Assembly (NCBI RefSeq): GCF_027271155.1
Contig: NZ_CP114542.1
Span: 1,178,001-1,242,000, forward strand
DNA from: Brevundimonas subvibrioides
GTDB taxonomy: Bacteria > Pseudomonadota > Alphaproteobacteria > Caulobacterales > Caulobacteraceae
Length of the DNA: 64,000 nucleotides
Direction: 5' to 3'
Shown here: positions 54,996 through 64,000 of the stretch, one piece after another
Layout: each line of letters begins with the position of its first letter
Numbering within the stretch: position 1 is the stretch's first letter
Program-made: the position numbers and the translations under genes
Notes under the pieces: model-generated
Databases searched by the model: none
The model's input: only the letters and a program-made list of their open reading frames with translations
What the model was told of the DNA's origin: nothing

Positions 54996-57900
54996 ATGAT
55001 TTCCAATCGCAAGTATCTTTTCGGCACGACCGTCCTCGCGGGCGTCCTGTCGATTGCGGCACCGACGTTCGCGCAGTCCACGACGTCATCGACGTCTTCG
55101 TCGCAGTCCTCGACCTCGCAGGACGACGAAGAGAAGGACAGCGCGTCCGTTGAAGACGTCGTCGTCGTTGGATCGCGCATCCGTCGCGACGTTTACAACT
55201 CTCCGTCGCCCGTTCAGGTGATCACCCGCCAGGAAGCGACCCTCGCCGGCCTGGCCTCGACCGCCGAAATCCTGCAAAGCAACGCCGTCACCGGCGGGAC
55301 GCAGCAGATCAACAACCTGTTCTCCGGCTTCGTGACCAACGGCGGTCCGGGCGTGAACACGATCGGCCTGCGTGGCCTCGGCCCGAGCCGCACCCTGGTT
55401 CTGCTCAACGGCCGCCGGGTTGCCCCCGCCGGTTCGCGCGGCTCGGTCGGTTCGGCCGACCTGAACGTGTTGCCTTCGGCGCTGATCGACCGGATCGAAG
55501 TGCTGCGCGACGGCGCATCGTCGATCTACGGCTCTGACGCCGTCGCCGGCGTTATCAACATCGTGACCCGGGACAACCTCGAAGGCATCACGGTCGAGGC
55601 GCAGTACAATGCGACGACCGACGCCAACGGCGGCGGCGACCAGTCGCGCTTCTCGCTGTCGGGTGGCCTGCAGGCCGACAACCTGAGCATCATCGGATCG
55701 GTCGAGCGTTACACGCAGGAAGCCCTCTATGTCGGCGACCGCGACTTCGCCCGCTGCCCGACACAGGGCTTCCTGAACACCAACCCCTCGTTCCAGAACT
55801 ACATCGATCCCCTGACCGGCCAGCCCAAGTGCTTCACGCTGGACAACGGCGGCGTCACGATCAACACCCTGGGTCTCAGCAGCCGTAGCGGCATCGGTGC
55901 TGCTGGCAGCCTGACGCCGAACGCACTGGGCACGTTCAACCGCTTCCGCCCGAACGTGGCGGTCTCGACGGGCGTCGTTGGGTTCGAGGGCGTCGGTGGT
56001 GCGTCGTCGCCGAACACGAGCGTTCGCGACACCGGTCAGGGCGATCCGCGCCTGCTGCAAGAGACCCTGTTCTCGCCCGCCACGACGACGACGGCCTTCC
56101 TCGCCGCCACGCTGGATGTCGGTAACGCAGAAGTCTACTCCGAGACCCTGGTGAACCGCCGTGAGTCCTCGCAGAAGCAGTTCCGCCAACTGACGCTCGA
56201 CTATGCCGTCGGCAGCCTGCTGATCCCCGCCAACCTCTCGACCGGCGGTGCTTTCTCCGTCGACCAGGGGCTGAACGGCGGTCGCAACGTTCAGGCGCGC
56301 GCCTTCATTGGCTTCGGCATCTATGACGCCAACCAGGAAGTCGACTTCTTCAAGCAGGTGGTCGGCGTCCGTGGTGACCTGCCGTTCCGCGACTGGGAAT
56401 ATGACGTCTACGGCAGCTTCACGAAGTCGCATTCGGAATACACCTACGACCAGTTCCTGACGAACCAGCTGATCCGGTCGCTGGATGTTGTCGCTGCTCC
56501 TGTTGGCACGGCGGCCAATCTGACCCGTGCGGGCGTTGGCCCGACCGGTGCCGTGACGGTCACCTGCGCGATCAACGTCACCACCCCTGGCACCAACTGT
56601 ATTCCTGCGCCGTTCCTGACCAGCGACACCATCGGCGGCCGTCTGCCGGCCGACTGGCTGGCGCAGGTGCTGCGTCCCGTCACCGGGATCACGGAATACG
56701 AAGAAAACGTCATCTCTGCCGGCATCGACGGCACACTGCTGACCCTTCCGGCCGGCCCCGTCGCCTTCTTCCTGGGCGCCGAGTACCGCACCCAGAACAT
56801 CGACGATACGCCCGGCTTCGATTCCCAGAACGCCAACACCTACAACTTCTCGACGGCTGCCATCACTCGCGGCAAGGACAACGTCACGGAAGTGTTCGGT
56901 GAACTGGAGGTTCCGCTCCTGGCCAATACTTTCCTGGCCAAGGACCTGACGCTGTCGGCATCGGCCCGTTATACCGATTACGACTCCTACGGTGACGACA
57001 CGACCTACAAGGTCGGACTGAACTATGCGCCGAACGACTGGGTCCTGTTCCGCGGCACCTACGGCACCTCGTACCGTGCCCCGGCGCTGTTCGAACAGTT
57101 CCTGGGTGCGACGGCCGGCTTCATCGGCAGCACCAACGACGTCTGCAACAACTACGACGCCACAAACGTCAACCCGAACCGTGCTGCCAACTGCGCCTCG
57201 CAGGGTCTGCCGGCAGGCTTTACCGCCACCTCGAGCGTTCGCGTGCTCCAGGCCGGTGGTGCGGCGGCCGGCCTTGGCGCCGAGACGTCCACCAACTTCA
57301 CGGGTGGTGCGGTCTTCACGCCGCAACTGGCCGAGCAGTACGGCAACCTGTCGTTCGCGGTCGACTACTACAAGATCGAGATCGAAAACTCGGTCGCCCA
57401 GGTGGGCACGGCGTACATCCTGTCGCAGTGCTACAACTCCTCGACCGCTGATTTCGCGGCTCGCGTCGGCTACTGCGCTCTCGTCAGCCGCGACTCGGCG
57501 ACCCGTGCACTGACCGTCACCAACGGTTACGTGAACATCGCCACCAACTACGTCGAGGGCCTGGATTACAACGTCCGTTACACCAAGGACGACGTGTTCG
57601 GTGGTCGGATCGTGTCGAACCTGGCGGTGACCCAGTTCATCGATCGCTACACCCAGCTGTTCTCGACCGACACGATCTACAGCGTGATCGGCACGACCGG
57701 TGACCCCGAGTACACGGCCCAGTTCGACATCAGCTATTCGTGGGACAAGTTCCGCGTTCGCTACGGCGTCGAATGGGTGGCAGCGACCACGGACGAGGAT
57801 GACTACTTCGCCCGCAACGGTGCCAGCCTTGAGAACGACTTCGGCATCGATACGAGCCTGGAGGACTACTTCAATCACAACGCCTCGGTTCAGTGGGCCA

Positions 57901-58061
57901 ATGACGATGTCTCCGTCGTGATCGGCGTCCAGAACCTGTTCAACGAAGATCCGCCCTCGGGTTCGGGCTACTGGTTCGCTGGCATCGGCAACTCGCCGCT
58001 GTATTCGGGCTATGACTTCAAGGGCCGCACGGCGTTCGTGAACGTCAGCAAGGCCTTCTAG
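54996..58061 (+). CDS. TonB-dependent outer-membrane receptor
   Basis: A 1021-residue receptor. It has a signal peptide (YLFGTTVLAGVLSIAAPTFAQ), a Ser/Thr-rich linker, then the TonB box-like VEDVVVVGSRI and a plug domain (PVQVITRQEATLAGLASTAEI, GLRGLGPSRTLVLLNGRR, EVLRDGASSIYGSDAVAGVI). A long 22-strand barrel follows, ending VNVSKAF with the terminal Phe signal. The substrate is unknown; the neighbouring S9 peptidase suggests peptides. A strong terminator follows. Insertion between ftsA and ftsZ is unusual. Confidence 0.95.
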   Translation: MISNRKYLFGTTVLAGVLSIAAPTFAQSTTSSTSSSQSSTSQDDEEKDSASVEDVVVVGSRIRRDVYNSPSPVQVITRQEATLAGLASTAEILQSNAVTGGTQQINNLFSGFVTNGGPGVNTIGLRGLGPSRTLVLLNGRRVAPAGSRGSVGSADLNVLPSALIDRIEVLRDGASSIYGSDAVAGVINIVTRDNLEGITVEAQYNATTDANGGGDQSRFSLSGGLQADNLSIIGSVERYTQEALYVGDRDFARCPTQGFLNTNPSFQNYIDPLTGQPKCFTLDNGGVTINTLGLSSRSGIGAAGSLTPNALGTFNRFRPNVAVSTGVVGFEGVGGASSPNTSVRDTGQGDPRLLQETLFSPATTTTAFLAATLDVGNAEVYSETLVNRRESSQKQFRQLTLDYAVGSLLIPANLSTGGAFSVDQGLNGGRNVQARAFIGFGIYDANQEVDFFKQVVGVRGDLPFRDWEYDVYGSFTKSHSEYTYDQFLTNQLIRSLDVVAAPVGTAANLTRAGVGPTGAVTVTCAINVTTPGTNCIPAPFLTSDTIGGRLPADWLAQVLRPVTGITEYEENVISAGIDGTLLTLPAGPVAFFLGAEYRTQNIDDTPGFDSQNANTYNFSTAAITRGKDNVTEVFGELEVPLLANTFLAKDLTLSASARYTDYDSYGDDTTYKVGLNYAPNDWVLFRGTYGTSYRAPALFEQFLGATAGFIGSTNDVCNNYDATNVNPNRAANCASQGLPAGFTATSSVRVLQAGGAAAGLGAETSTNFTGGAVFTPQLAEQYGNLSFAVDYYKIEIENSVAQVGTAYILSQCYNSSTADFAARVGYCALVSRDSATRALTVTNGYVNIATNYVEGLDYNVRYTKDDVFGGRIVSNLAVTQFIDRYTQLFSTDTIYSVIGTTGDPEYTAQFDISYSWDKFRVRYGVEWVAATTDEDDYFARNGASLENDFGIDTSLEDYFNHNASVQWANDDVSVVIGVQNLFNEDPPSGSGYWFAGIGNSPLYSGYDFKGRTAFVNVSKAF

Positions 58062-58087
58062 GAAGAAAGCCAGTCGACTTCGGGTCA

Positions 58088-58121
58088 GGGCGGCGAACTC
58101 CGGTTCGCCGCCCTTTCTTTT
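58088..58121 (+). terminator. Rho-independent terminator after the TonB receptor
   Basis: Perfect 11-bp stem GGGCGGCGAAC / GTTCGCCGCCC with loop TCCG, followed by TTTCTTTT (58114-58121). It starts 27 bp after the receptor stop. A clear intrinsic terminator. Confidence 0.92.
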
Positions 58122-58663
58122 GCCCTGGTGCCGACCTCGCTGATTCCTGCATTCAGCCGGGCGTGCCCGTCAGTCCCGTGCACCACCCGGTCCACCGGTC
58201 GCCGAGCGGCCATGCCAATGTCTGGACGGTCAGGTGTGTGCGCCGGGCCCCGGATCTCCGACGGTGTCTCGTGAGGGGCCGCGGTCTTTTGCCAGAGGTG
58301 TTGCGGCACCACGCCCGCAAGGGCCGAGCCTTGCCGGGTTAGATCATCGGGGCGTGCCCGCCCCGGCAGCAGTCTGCCGACATATGCATGGGCGTGCTCA
58401 GGGGGCCTCTGTCGGACGGGGACTGTCAGCCGAATTCCGACGCCCGGCACTACCCGCATCAGGCCAGGCGCTGGTCATTCAAGAATAGTCCAGGTGCCGG
58501 CCTGCATTCCCGCCACCGACTTCAAAACCCGAGCCTCACCCCCAAGGGACGGAAAAGCCGCCGCCATTCCCTCGCTGCGGTGAGCGAAGGCCGGGTCCAG
58601 CAAGGGCGGAGGTGATGCCGTCGGCGGACGCACGACGTGCGCCCGCCCTGGCCGACCCGAGGT
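58122..58663. other. Intergenic region with no supported gene
   Basis: About 540 bp between the receptor terminator and the S9 peptidase stop. Both strands contain short open frames, but none has a coding-like protein or ribosome-binding site. No repeat, RNA gene or second terminator was recognised. Confidence 0.45.
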
Positions 58664-60724
58664 CTAGAGACCGCCCGGTCCGCAGTCGGTTCGAAGATAG
58701 CTTTCCAGCAGGCCCAGCTGTTCGGCGGCCGTCTCGCGGGTCCAGGCCGGCCCGTGCGCATAGTCGGTCAGCACGTGATAGGCGACGGGCTGGCCGCTGT
58801 TGTTCGCGCCGCGAACAAACAGCTCGGATTGTTCGAGCTGCACGGTCTGGTCCCGATCGCCATGGAAGACCATCATCGGGATCTGGATCTCCCTGGCCCG
58901 TGTCACAGGGCTGAGGCCATCGACCGTGTCTCGCTGGGCCTCGCGCGTGTACGGGTTCTGAAAGAGGCTGGACCGGATCCGCGACAGGTCTGAAACCCCG
59001 GCCCCGGCGATGGCGCACTGGTAAAGGCCGTTTGGCCGGATCCCGGCCACCATTGCGGCATAGCCGCCATAGGAGAAGCCGAACATGGCCACGCGGTCGG
59101 GAGCAGCCACGCCCTGGGCGGTGGCCCAGAGGACGGAGTCGTCAAGATCGTCCTGCATCTTCTGGCCCCACTCGGCATCGCCGGCGGTCCACAGGCGGCG
59201 ACCCCATCCGTCCGACCCGCGGAACTGCGGCTGGATGACGGCATAGCCGCGCGACGTCAGCAACTGGGGCCACCAGGAGCCGTCAAAATCCATGTCATCG
59301 CGTGACCATGGCCCGCCGTGGGGAAGGATGACTGTCGGCCACGGGCCGGAGCCATAGATCGCCTCCGACGGACGGGTGACGAAGACCGGGATATCGAGTC
59401 CGTCCCGCGCCTTGAAATACTCCAGCGATGTCGTGCCGAGCGTCTCCGGCCGGACGTCGGGATAGGGGCGTGACAGCAGGGTCAGGTCCGTCTTGTTGCG
59501 CAGCAGATAATAGGCACCCGGATCGTTCGCCGACCCGGTCCAGACGATCGCCAGATTCAGGTCCTGGGACGCGGCCTCAATCCGCATGTAGCGGCCCTGG
59601 GGATAGGCGATGGTCCTCTGGCGACCGTCGGCCGGATCCGTGACCCGCAGGGGCGTCTCGGTGATCTGCAAGGCCTGCTCCAGACCTTCGTAGAGCGAGG
59701 CGTAGTCCGGGGCGATCGGATATTCGGTCGTGCGCGGTCCGGCGTAACTGAAGCTCATGATCTCGCCGAAGGTCGGGCCCTCGGTCCGGTCGATCCACAT
59801 GCCTGTCGCCTCGAACAGCGGATGCTCGAACGCCACCTCTCCCAAGGTCCGTGACGCGACATTGTATTCGAAAATCGCTGCACGATCGCGGCCGCGGTTG
59901 GAGATGACATAGGCAATGTTGGGATCGGGGGCGAAGCCGACGACGCTGAAGACATCGCGCTCCCGGATGTGGTTGCGCAGGTGCTCATCCCAACCCCCAT
60001 CCGCATTGCGGAACTGGGTGGCGATGTAGAGGCCTTCGCCATCCCGGTCTGCGATGTTGCGCACGCGCAGCGCGCCCTGCAGGTCCGTCTGATAGCCGAT
60101 CACGCGTTCGCCGGACCGCTGGATGCGCTCGCCCCGACGCCGGTGGACATCCAGCCGGTAGACATCGGCTCCGATCGTGACCAGCACGTCGTCGGGATCG
60201 TTCTCGAGGGCATCAAGCAGGGCCGGGCTCTGCAGACGGGCGAAATCGGCCTCGCCCTCGGACCGTGCATTCAACAGCTCCATGGGGTCGTACCAGGAGC
60301 GACCCTGCAGGTCCGTGAGGTAGAATTTCGAAACGAAGGTCTTGATGAGGTTGCCGCCCTGGTTCAGATCGAAGGGCTGAAACAGGCTGACACCCAGCAC
60401 ATCGTTCTTGAGAAAGGACACATCCCGGATTTTCATCCTGCTGGCATTGATCACTGTGGGCGCGACGTCCAGGTGATCGGCCTGCCAGATCAGGATCGAC
60501 CGGTTCTCGCCGTCGCCCTGGAGTGCGGCGACATGTTGACCGTCCGGAGAGATCGAAAAGGACGCAATTCTGGGAAATGCGGCCATCTGTTCGATGGTGG
60601 GGAGTCCGGCTGCGCCTGTCGCTGCAGGGGCGGCGGTGGTGTTGCCCGAGCCCGTCGCCGTCTGTGCCAAGGCCGTTGTGGACATGAGGGCGATGCTCAG
60701 GATCGCCGCTGGTAGCTTGAGCAT
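58664..60724 (-). CDS. S9-family serine peptidase (acylaminoacyl/dipeptidyl-type), exported
   Basis: A 686-residue prolyl-oligopeptidase-family enzyme with a signal peptide (LPAAILSIALMSTTALAQ), an N-terminal beta-propeller region, and a C-terminal alpha/beta hydrolase domain. The catalytic Ser is at about 551 in FGFSYGGYAAMV, the Asp in FHGDRDQTV and the His in DYAHGP. ATG 60724 is preferred (GGGGG 7 nt upstream); ATG 60745 is an alternative. It is convergent with the TonB receptor and divergent from ftsZ, and could process peptides imported by that receptor. Confidence 0.92.
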   Translation of the reverse strand: MLKLPAAILSIALMSTTALAQTATGSGNTTAAPAATGAAGLPTIEQMAAFPRIASFSISPDGQHVAALQGDGENRSILIWQADHLDVAPTVINASRMKIRDVSFLKNDVLGVSLFQPFDLNQGGNLIKTFVSKFYLTDLQGRSWYDPMELLNARSEGEADFARLQSPALLDALENDPDDVLVTIGADVYRLDVHRRRGERIQRSGERVIGYQTDLQGALRVRNIADRDGEGLYIATQFRNADGGWDEHLRNHIRERDVFSVVGFAPDPNIAYVISNRGRDRAAIFEYNVASRTLGEVAFEHPLFEATGMWIDRTEGPTFGEIMSFSYAGPRTTEYPIAPDYASLYEGLEQALQITETPLRVTDPADGRQRTIAYPQGRYMRIEAASQDLNLAIVWTGSANDPGAYYLLRNKTDLTLLSRPYPDVRPETLGTTSLEYFKARDGLDIPVFVTRPSEAIYGSGPWPTVILPHGGPWSRDDMDFDGSWWPQLLTSRGYAVIQPQFRGSDGWGRRLWTAGDAEWGQKMQDDLDDSVLWATAQGVAAPDRVAMFGFSYGGYAAMVAGIRPNGLYQCAIAGAGVSDLSRIRSSLFQNPYTREAQRDTVDGLSPVTRAREIQIPMMVFHGDRDQTVQLEQSELFVRGANNSGQPVAYHVLTDYAHGPAWTRETAAEQLGLLESYLRTDCGPGGL

Positions 60725-60891
60725 TCGTAACCCCCGAAGCTTCATTGAACTGGCATCGTAACAAATCGGAGACCGGGCCTGGCCGCAACGCCAATCGGCG
60801 GGGTCGAAGACATTTTCCGGATAAAAAGCCGTCGTAACTTGTCGCAGTGACCTTTCAAGCCGCCCGACTCACCGTATTCGGTAACCTTCCC

Positions 60892-60917
60892 TTAAGGGCG
60901 TTGGGTGATTCTTAACG
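60892..60917 (+). promoter_or_regulatory. Putative cell-cycle elements upstream of ftsZ (GANTC plus TTAA-type sites)
   Basis: The 270-bp ftsZ upstream region contains GATTC (60907-60911) immediately followed by TTAACG (60912-60917), with another TTAAG at 60892-60896. In Caulobacter, CcrM methylation of GANTC stimulates ftsZ transcription, and CtrA and GcrA act at this promoter. The CtrA assignment is weak because the TTAA spacing does not match TTAA-N7-TTAA. Confidence 0.45.
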
Positions 60918-60996
60918 CGCTCATAACCAATGCGGATCTGCGGGGACTTCGCATCGGTACCTTGGGGGCAGGGTCGGAACAAAGGTCGGTTTGGAT

Positions 60997-62556
60997 ATGT
61001 CTCTTTCGCTGGTGCGGCCTTCGGCCACGGAACTGAAGCCCCGGATCGTCGTGTTCGGCGTGGGGGGCGCGGGCGGAAACGCCGTCAATAACATGATCGA
61101 TGCCGGCCTCGAAGGGGTCGAGTTCGTGGTCGCCAACACCGACGCCCAGCACCTGTCCTTTGCCAAGACCGACCGCCGCATCCAGCTGGGCGAGACGATC
61201 ACCCAGGGCCTGGGGGCCGGGGCTCACCCCGAAGTCGGCATGAACGCCGCCGAGGAAAGCGCCGACGAGATCCACGCGCACCTGGAAGGCGCGCACATGA
61301 TCTTCATCACCGCCGGCATGGGCGGCGGCACCGGCACGGGCGCGGCGCCGATCATCGCCAAATGCGCGCGCGATCGCGGCATCCTGACCGTCGGCGTCGT
61401 GACCAAGCCCTTCACCTTCGAAGGCCGTCACCGCATGCGCCTGGCTGATGCGGGCATCGCCGAGCTGCAGCGTTATGTCGATACCCTGATCGTCATTCCG
61501 AACCAGAACCTGTTCCGCGTCGCCAATGAGCGCACGACCTTCGCCGACGCCTTCGGTATGGCCGACCAGGTGCTGCACTCGGGCGTCCGCTCGATCACCG
61601 ATCTGATGATCCTGCCCGGCCTGATCAACCTGGACTTCGCCGACGTCCGCGCCGTCATGTCCGAGATGGGCAAGGCGATGATGGGCACGGGCGAGGCCTC
61701 GGGCGACGACCGCGCCCTGCTGGCGGCCCAGAACGCCATCGCCAACCCGCTGCTGGACGAGACCAGCCTGAAGGGTGCCAAGGCCGTGCTGGTCAACATC
61801 ACCGGCGGCCTGGACATGACCCTGCTGGAAGTCGACGAGGCCGCCAACGCCATCTCCGCCGAGGTGGACGGCGACGCCAACATCATCTTCGGAGCGGCGT
61901 TCGATCCGGCCCTGGACGGCAAGATCCGCGTCTCGGTCGTGGCCACCGGCATGGACGAGGTCGGTGTCGTGCGTGCAGAGCCCGCCGCGCCGACCTCGAC
62001 CACCTTCCCGGACACCCGCCGTACGGCCCCCGTCACCCCGGCTGCGGCCGCCCGCGCGCCGGAACCCGCCTACCGCGAGCCGGCCTATCGCGAGCCGGTC
62101 CGCACCGAGGCCGCCTATCGCGCACCCGAGCCCGCGCCGGTCGTGCCGACCTTCCAGGCCCCGCCGCCCGTTGCCCGCACGCCCGAGCCGGTCATCCGCG
62201 CCGCCGAAGAGCCGCGCACGCTTGAGCCCATCGTCGATCCCTGGGTCGAGGAGTTCGAGGCCGCTCCGGCCCGTCCGACCGCCGCCGCGCAGGATCAGGG
62301 CGAGCTCTATATGGACGGCACCCCCCAGGCACCGCGCGAATATGACGAGTCGGCCTATGATGACCGCGATCACCGGAAGTCGGGCTGGAGCCTGTTCGGC
62401 AAGAAGCCCCGCGCCCCGTCCGCCTATGCGCCGGTCCAGCAGACTCCCCAGCGCGGCCAGCCCCAGTTGCGCACGACGGCCCAGCCCGCGCCCGAGCCCC
62501 AGAAGACGGAAGACGATCTGGAGATTCCTTCGTTTCTGAGGCGGCTGGCCAACTAG
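60997..62556 (+). CDS. ftsZ: Cell division protein FtsZ
   Basis: Tubulin-like GTPase that forms the Z-ring. The 519-residue protein has [16 protein letters not shown] near residue 20, the GTP-binding [10 protein letters not shown] at 109-118, the T7 loop [11 protein letters not shown], and a long Pro/Ala/Glu-rich C-terminal linker (about 330-500), as in Caulobacterales. It ends in the conserved C-terminal peptide [17 protein letters not shown] 60997 is preferred over TTG 60991; AAAGG precedes it. A strong terminator follows. Confidence 0.97.
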   Translation: MSLSLVRPSATELKPRIVVFGVGGAGGNAVNNMIDAGLEGVEFVVANTDAQHLSFAKTDRRIQLGETITQGLGAGAHPEVGMNAAEESADEIHAHLEGAHMIFITAGMGGGTGTGAAPIIAKCARDRGILTVGVVTKPFTFEGRHRMRLADAGIAELQRYVDTLIVIPNQNLFRVANERTTFADAFGMADQVLHSGVRSITDLMILPGLINLDFADVRAVMSEMGKAMMGTGEASGDDRALLAAQNAIANPLLDETSLKGAKAVLVNITGGLDMTLLEVDEAANAISAEVDGDANIIFGAAFDPALDGKIRVSVVATGMDEVGVVRAEPAAPTSTTFPDTRRTAPVTPAAAARAPEPAYREPAYREPVRTEAAYRAPEPAPVVPTFQAPPPVARTPEPVIRAAEEPRTLEPIVDPWVEEFEAAPARPTAAAQDQGELYMDGTPQAPREYDESAYDDRDHRKSGWSLFGKKPRAPSAYAPVQQTPQRGQPQLRTTAQPAPEPQKTEDDLEIPSFLRRLAN

Positions 62557-62581
62557 GGATTCGGCAGTAGGCAGTAGGAAA

Positions 62582-62616
62582 GGGGCGGTCCTGCTGGATC
62601 GCCCCGTTTTCGTTTT
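62582..62616 (+). terminator. Rho-independent terminator after ftsZ
   Basis: A 10-bp stem GGGGCGGTCC / GGATCGCCCC with one G-T wobble and loop TGCT, followed by GTTTTCGTTTT. It separates ftsZ from lpxC, so lpxC needs its own promoter in 62617-62771. Confidence 0.9.
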
Positions 62617-62771
62617 GCCGGCGAAGGTCGCGACAATCACGCCACTGCCCGCTGCCTCCGCCACCATCCGTAACATTCCGAAACCCGACTTTGGTTTATG
62701 GTTTCCGAACGGACGGCTAGGCATCGATCTTCGGATATTGCGCTGCACACTGGCGCAGGTCGACGATCGAG

Positions 62772-63680
62772 TTGAACGCCTTGCCCGCACGCCACGATCA
62801 TCGTGAACGGACCCTGGTCGCCCCGGCGATCTGCGCCGGCGTGGGCGTGCACACGGGCCAGCGCGTGCGCCTGGTCATCCGTCCCGCCCCGACCGGCACC
62901 GGCATCGTCTTCATCCGCACCGACATCACGGACCGCGACAACCGCATCGTCGTCTCGGGCGACGCCGTCGTCGATGCCCGGCTGAACACCATGATCGAGA
63001 ATGCGGCGGGCGTGCGCCTGTCGACGATCGAGCATCTGATGGCGGCCTTCTGCGCGCTCGGCATCTCCAACGTCGTGGTGGAGGTCGACGGGCCCGAGCT
63101 GCCGATCCTCGACGGTTCGGCCCTGCCGTTCGTCCAGCTGCTGGACCGTGCCGGCTTCCGCCGTCAGGAGGCCCCGGTCCGCTACATCGAGATTCTGGAG
63201 CCCATCCACGTCACCGACGGCGACAAGCATGCGGCCCTGCTGCCGTGCGACCGCTACGAGATGCGGTTCGAGATCGATTTCGACAATGCGGTCGTCGGCA
63301 ATCAGGTCATCGATTTCGTCGTCGACGAGGAGACCTTCCGCACCGAGATCATGTCGGCCCGCACCTTCGGTTTCGCGCATGAGGTCGAGGCCCTGCGTCA
63401 GGCCGGACTGGCGCGCGGCGGCAGCCTCGAGAACGCGGTCGTCATCGACGGCGACGAGATCCTGAACCCCGGGGGCCTGCGGATGGAACGCGAGTTCGTG
63501 CGGCACAAGGCGCTGGACGCCATCGGCGACCTCTACGTCCTGGGCGTGCCCCTGCTGGGCCGCTACGAGGGCTACAAGGCCGGGCACGCGGTCAACAACC
63601 TGCTGGTCCGCGCCATGCTGGCGGTGCCGCACGCCTGGCGCGAGGTCGTGCTGGAGCCGCAACTGGCCCGCGTCGGCTAG
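62772..63680 (+). CDS. lpxC: UDP-3-O-acyl-N-acetylglucosamine deacetylase LpxC
   Basis: Zinc deacetylase committing lipid A synthesis. The 302-residue protein starts at TTG 62772 (no in-frame ATG nearby; start uncertain). It shows CAGVGVHTGQ near the N-terminus, VRLSTIEHLMAAF with zinc His 88, LPILDGSALPF, the late HKALDAIGDLYVLG with another metal ligand and catalytic Asp, and YKAGHAVNNLLV. Typical of the family. Its stop is overlapped by a palindromic repeat. Confidence 0.94.
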   Translation: MNALPARHDHRERTLVAPAICAGVGVHTGQRVRLVIRPAPTGTGIVFIRTDITDRDNRIVVSGDAVVDARLNTMIENAAGVRLSTIEHLMAAFCALGISNVVVEVDGPELPILDGSALPFVQLLDRAGFRRQEAPVRYIEILEPIHVTDGDKHAALLPCDRYEMRFEIDFDNAVVGNQVIDFVVDEETFRTEIMSARTFGFAHEVEALRQAGLARGGSLENAVVIDGDEILNPGGLRMEREFVRHKALDAIGDLYVLGVPLLGRYEGYKAGHAVNNLLVRAMLAVPHAWREVVLEPQLARVG

Positions 63681-63741
63681 AGCATGATCGTTTGAGGTGG
63701 ACCCACGTCGTGGGTCCAGCCGAAAGCGTGAATCATGCTCT
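63679..63741. repeat. Palindromic intergenic repeat A after lpxC
   Basis: Outer arms AGAGCATGATC (63679-63689) and its near inverse at GAATCATGCTCT flank an inner hairpin TGGACCCACGTCGTGGGTCCA. The element begins on the last two bases of the lpxC stop codon. Such AGAGCATGAT palindromes are common in alphaproteobacterial intergenic regions. Confidence 0.8.
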
Positions 63742-63752
63742 CGCTGTTCTCT

Positions 63753-63814
63753 GGAGCCTGATTCACGGCATCGGCGGAATCGCGGAGCGATTCCACCTCA
63801 GCCGATCAGGCTCC
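63753..63814. repeat. Palindromic intergenic repeat B
   Basis: Outer arms GGAGCCTGATTCA (63753-63765) and inverse-like GATCAGGCTCC (63804-63814), with an inner hairpin around GGAATCGCGGAGCGATTCC. A second, distinct palindrome 11 bp from repeat A. Together they form two stacked hairpins that could act as a weak terminator for lpxC. Confidence 0.75.
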
Positions 63815-63877
63815 GGACGGCCTTCTCCCCGCCGGTCGCAGTCGCTAGGGTCCGCGTCTGTCCTGTGGAGATTCCCC

Positions 63878-64000
63878 ATGTCTGTTTCCCTTCGTTTCGC
63901 GGCGTCCGGCGCGATCTCGGCCCTGGCGCTGCTCGCCGGTCTGCCCGCGCCGGCCGTGGCCCAGGACTCAGCGACCATCGCGGCGGCCGAGCGTGTCCGT
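63878..64000 (+). CDS. N-terminus of an exported protein (truncated by the window end)
   Basis: ATG 63878 opens MSVSLRFAASGAISALALLAG, a signal peptide with an AVAQ cleavage site, and 41 codons are present before the end of the window. There is no lipobox, so it is not the BamD-type lipoprotein that sometimes follows lpxC. The identity cannot be determined from this fragment. Confidence 0.6.
   Translation, partial: MSVSLRFAASGAISALALLAGLPAPAVAQDSATIAAAERVR

Noticed and set aside
55086..57878. Minus-strand open frame of about 930 codons opposite the TonB receptor
   Set aside because: The receptor has clear plug and barrel motifs. The opposite frame is Arg/Val/Gly-rich without domains.
58085..58459. 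Minus-strand 124-codon frame after the TonB receptor
   Set aside because: It covers the receptor terminator hairpin, has no ribosome-binding site and shows no domain.
60892..60917. Full CtrA box upstream of ftsZ
   Set aside because: TTAA motifs are present but not with the N7 spacing of the consensus, so only the GANTC site and weak half-sites are reported.
63878..64000. Interpreting the last partial gene as bamD
   Set aside because: The signal peptide has an AVAQ-type cleavage site and no lipobox Cys, which BamD requires.

Overview
The window is chromosomal DNA from a GC-rich alphaproteobacterium of the Caulobacterales, most likely Brevundimonas or a close relative. Support comes from a CcrM-type GANTC methyltransferase, the zapA-6S RNA-fau locus with a ZauP-like gene, a four-helix F1-ATPase inhibitor (zeta) subunit, the mutY-DUF721-DsbA-smc neighbourhood, a large TonB-dependent receptor and a murC-murB-ddl-ftsQ-ftsA-ftsZ-lpxC cluster. 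I see no prophage, insertion sequence, CRISPR array, tRNA or rRNA. The genus is inferred from gene content only.

Layout. 1-11 kb: central carbon metabolism on the minus strand (tkt, gap, pgk, fba in transcription order, with unrelated genes between) plus an OmpR/EnvZ-type two-component pair, a four-EF-hand secreted protein, an S41-like protease homologue and a lipoprotein. 11-14 kb: zauP-zapA-6S RNA-fau, then a VapBC module and a YmdB-like phosphodiesterase. 14-29 kb: a DUF305 lipoprotein and PhoD, then a dispersed purine cluster (purL, purQ, purS, purC, purB, all minus strand) interrupted by a second VapBC module, a TspO-like protein, a PEBP-family protein and a VapD module with an upstream VapX-like gene. 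The zeta subunit, two fasciclin-domain proteins, a DNA glycosylase and a 2OG-Fe(II) oxygenase lie between purC and purB. 29-35 kb: lytic transglycosylase, uracil-DNA glycosylase, ETF-ubiquinone oxidoreductase and MscS. 35-43 kb: smc, three tandem DsbA-like thioredoxins, a small AT-richer island, a DUF721 (DciA-like) gene and mutY. 43-48 kb: Ltp-repeat lipoprotein, glycogen-debranching-type glucosidase and GT4 glycosyltransferase. 48-64 kb: ccrM divergent from murC, then murB, ddl, ftsQ and ftsA; a TonB-dependent receptor and an S9 peptidase separate ftsA from ftsZ; lpxC follows.

How the parts relate. Cell division and cell-cycle control are concentrated here: ZapA/ZauP organise the Z-ring, FtsQ/A/Z and the Mur enzymes build the septum, CcrM methylates GANTC, and GANTC sites sit in both the ccrM-murC and the ftsZ upstream regions. 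PurL, PurQ and PurS form the three-subunit FGAM synthetase; PurC and PurB act later in the pathway.

Most notable observations: (1) a VapD module fused by 1-, 1- and 4-nt overlaps between purC and purS; (2) a VapBC operator, two TTCTAGAA palindromes 21 bp apart, inside the 67-bp purL/vapB divergent region; (3) a perfect 117-bp tandem duplication of the purQ start region that makes a chimeric mini-ORF; (4) a DUF4375 gene inserted between murC and murB with 4-nt overlaps on both sides; (5) several large palindromic intergenic repeats, one of which encodes the MscS C-terminus; (6) an S41 homologue lacking the catalytic lysine and a family-4-like UDG lacking two Fe-S cysteines.
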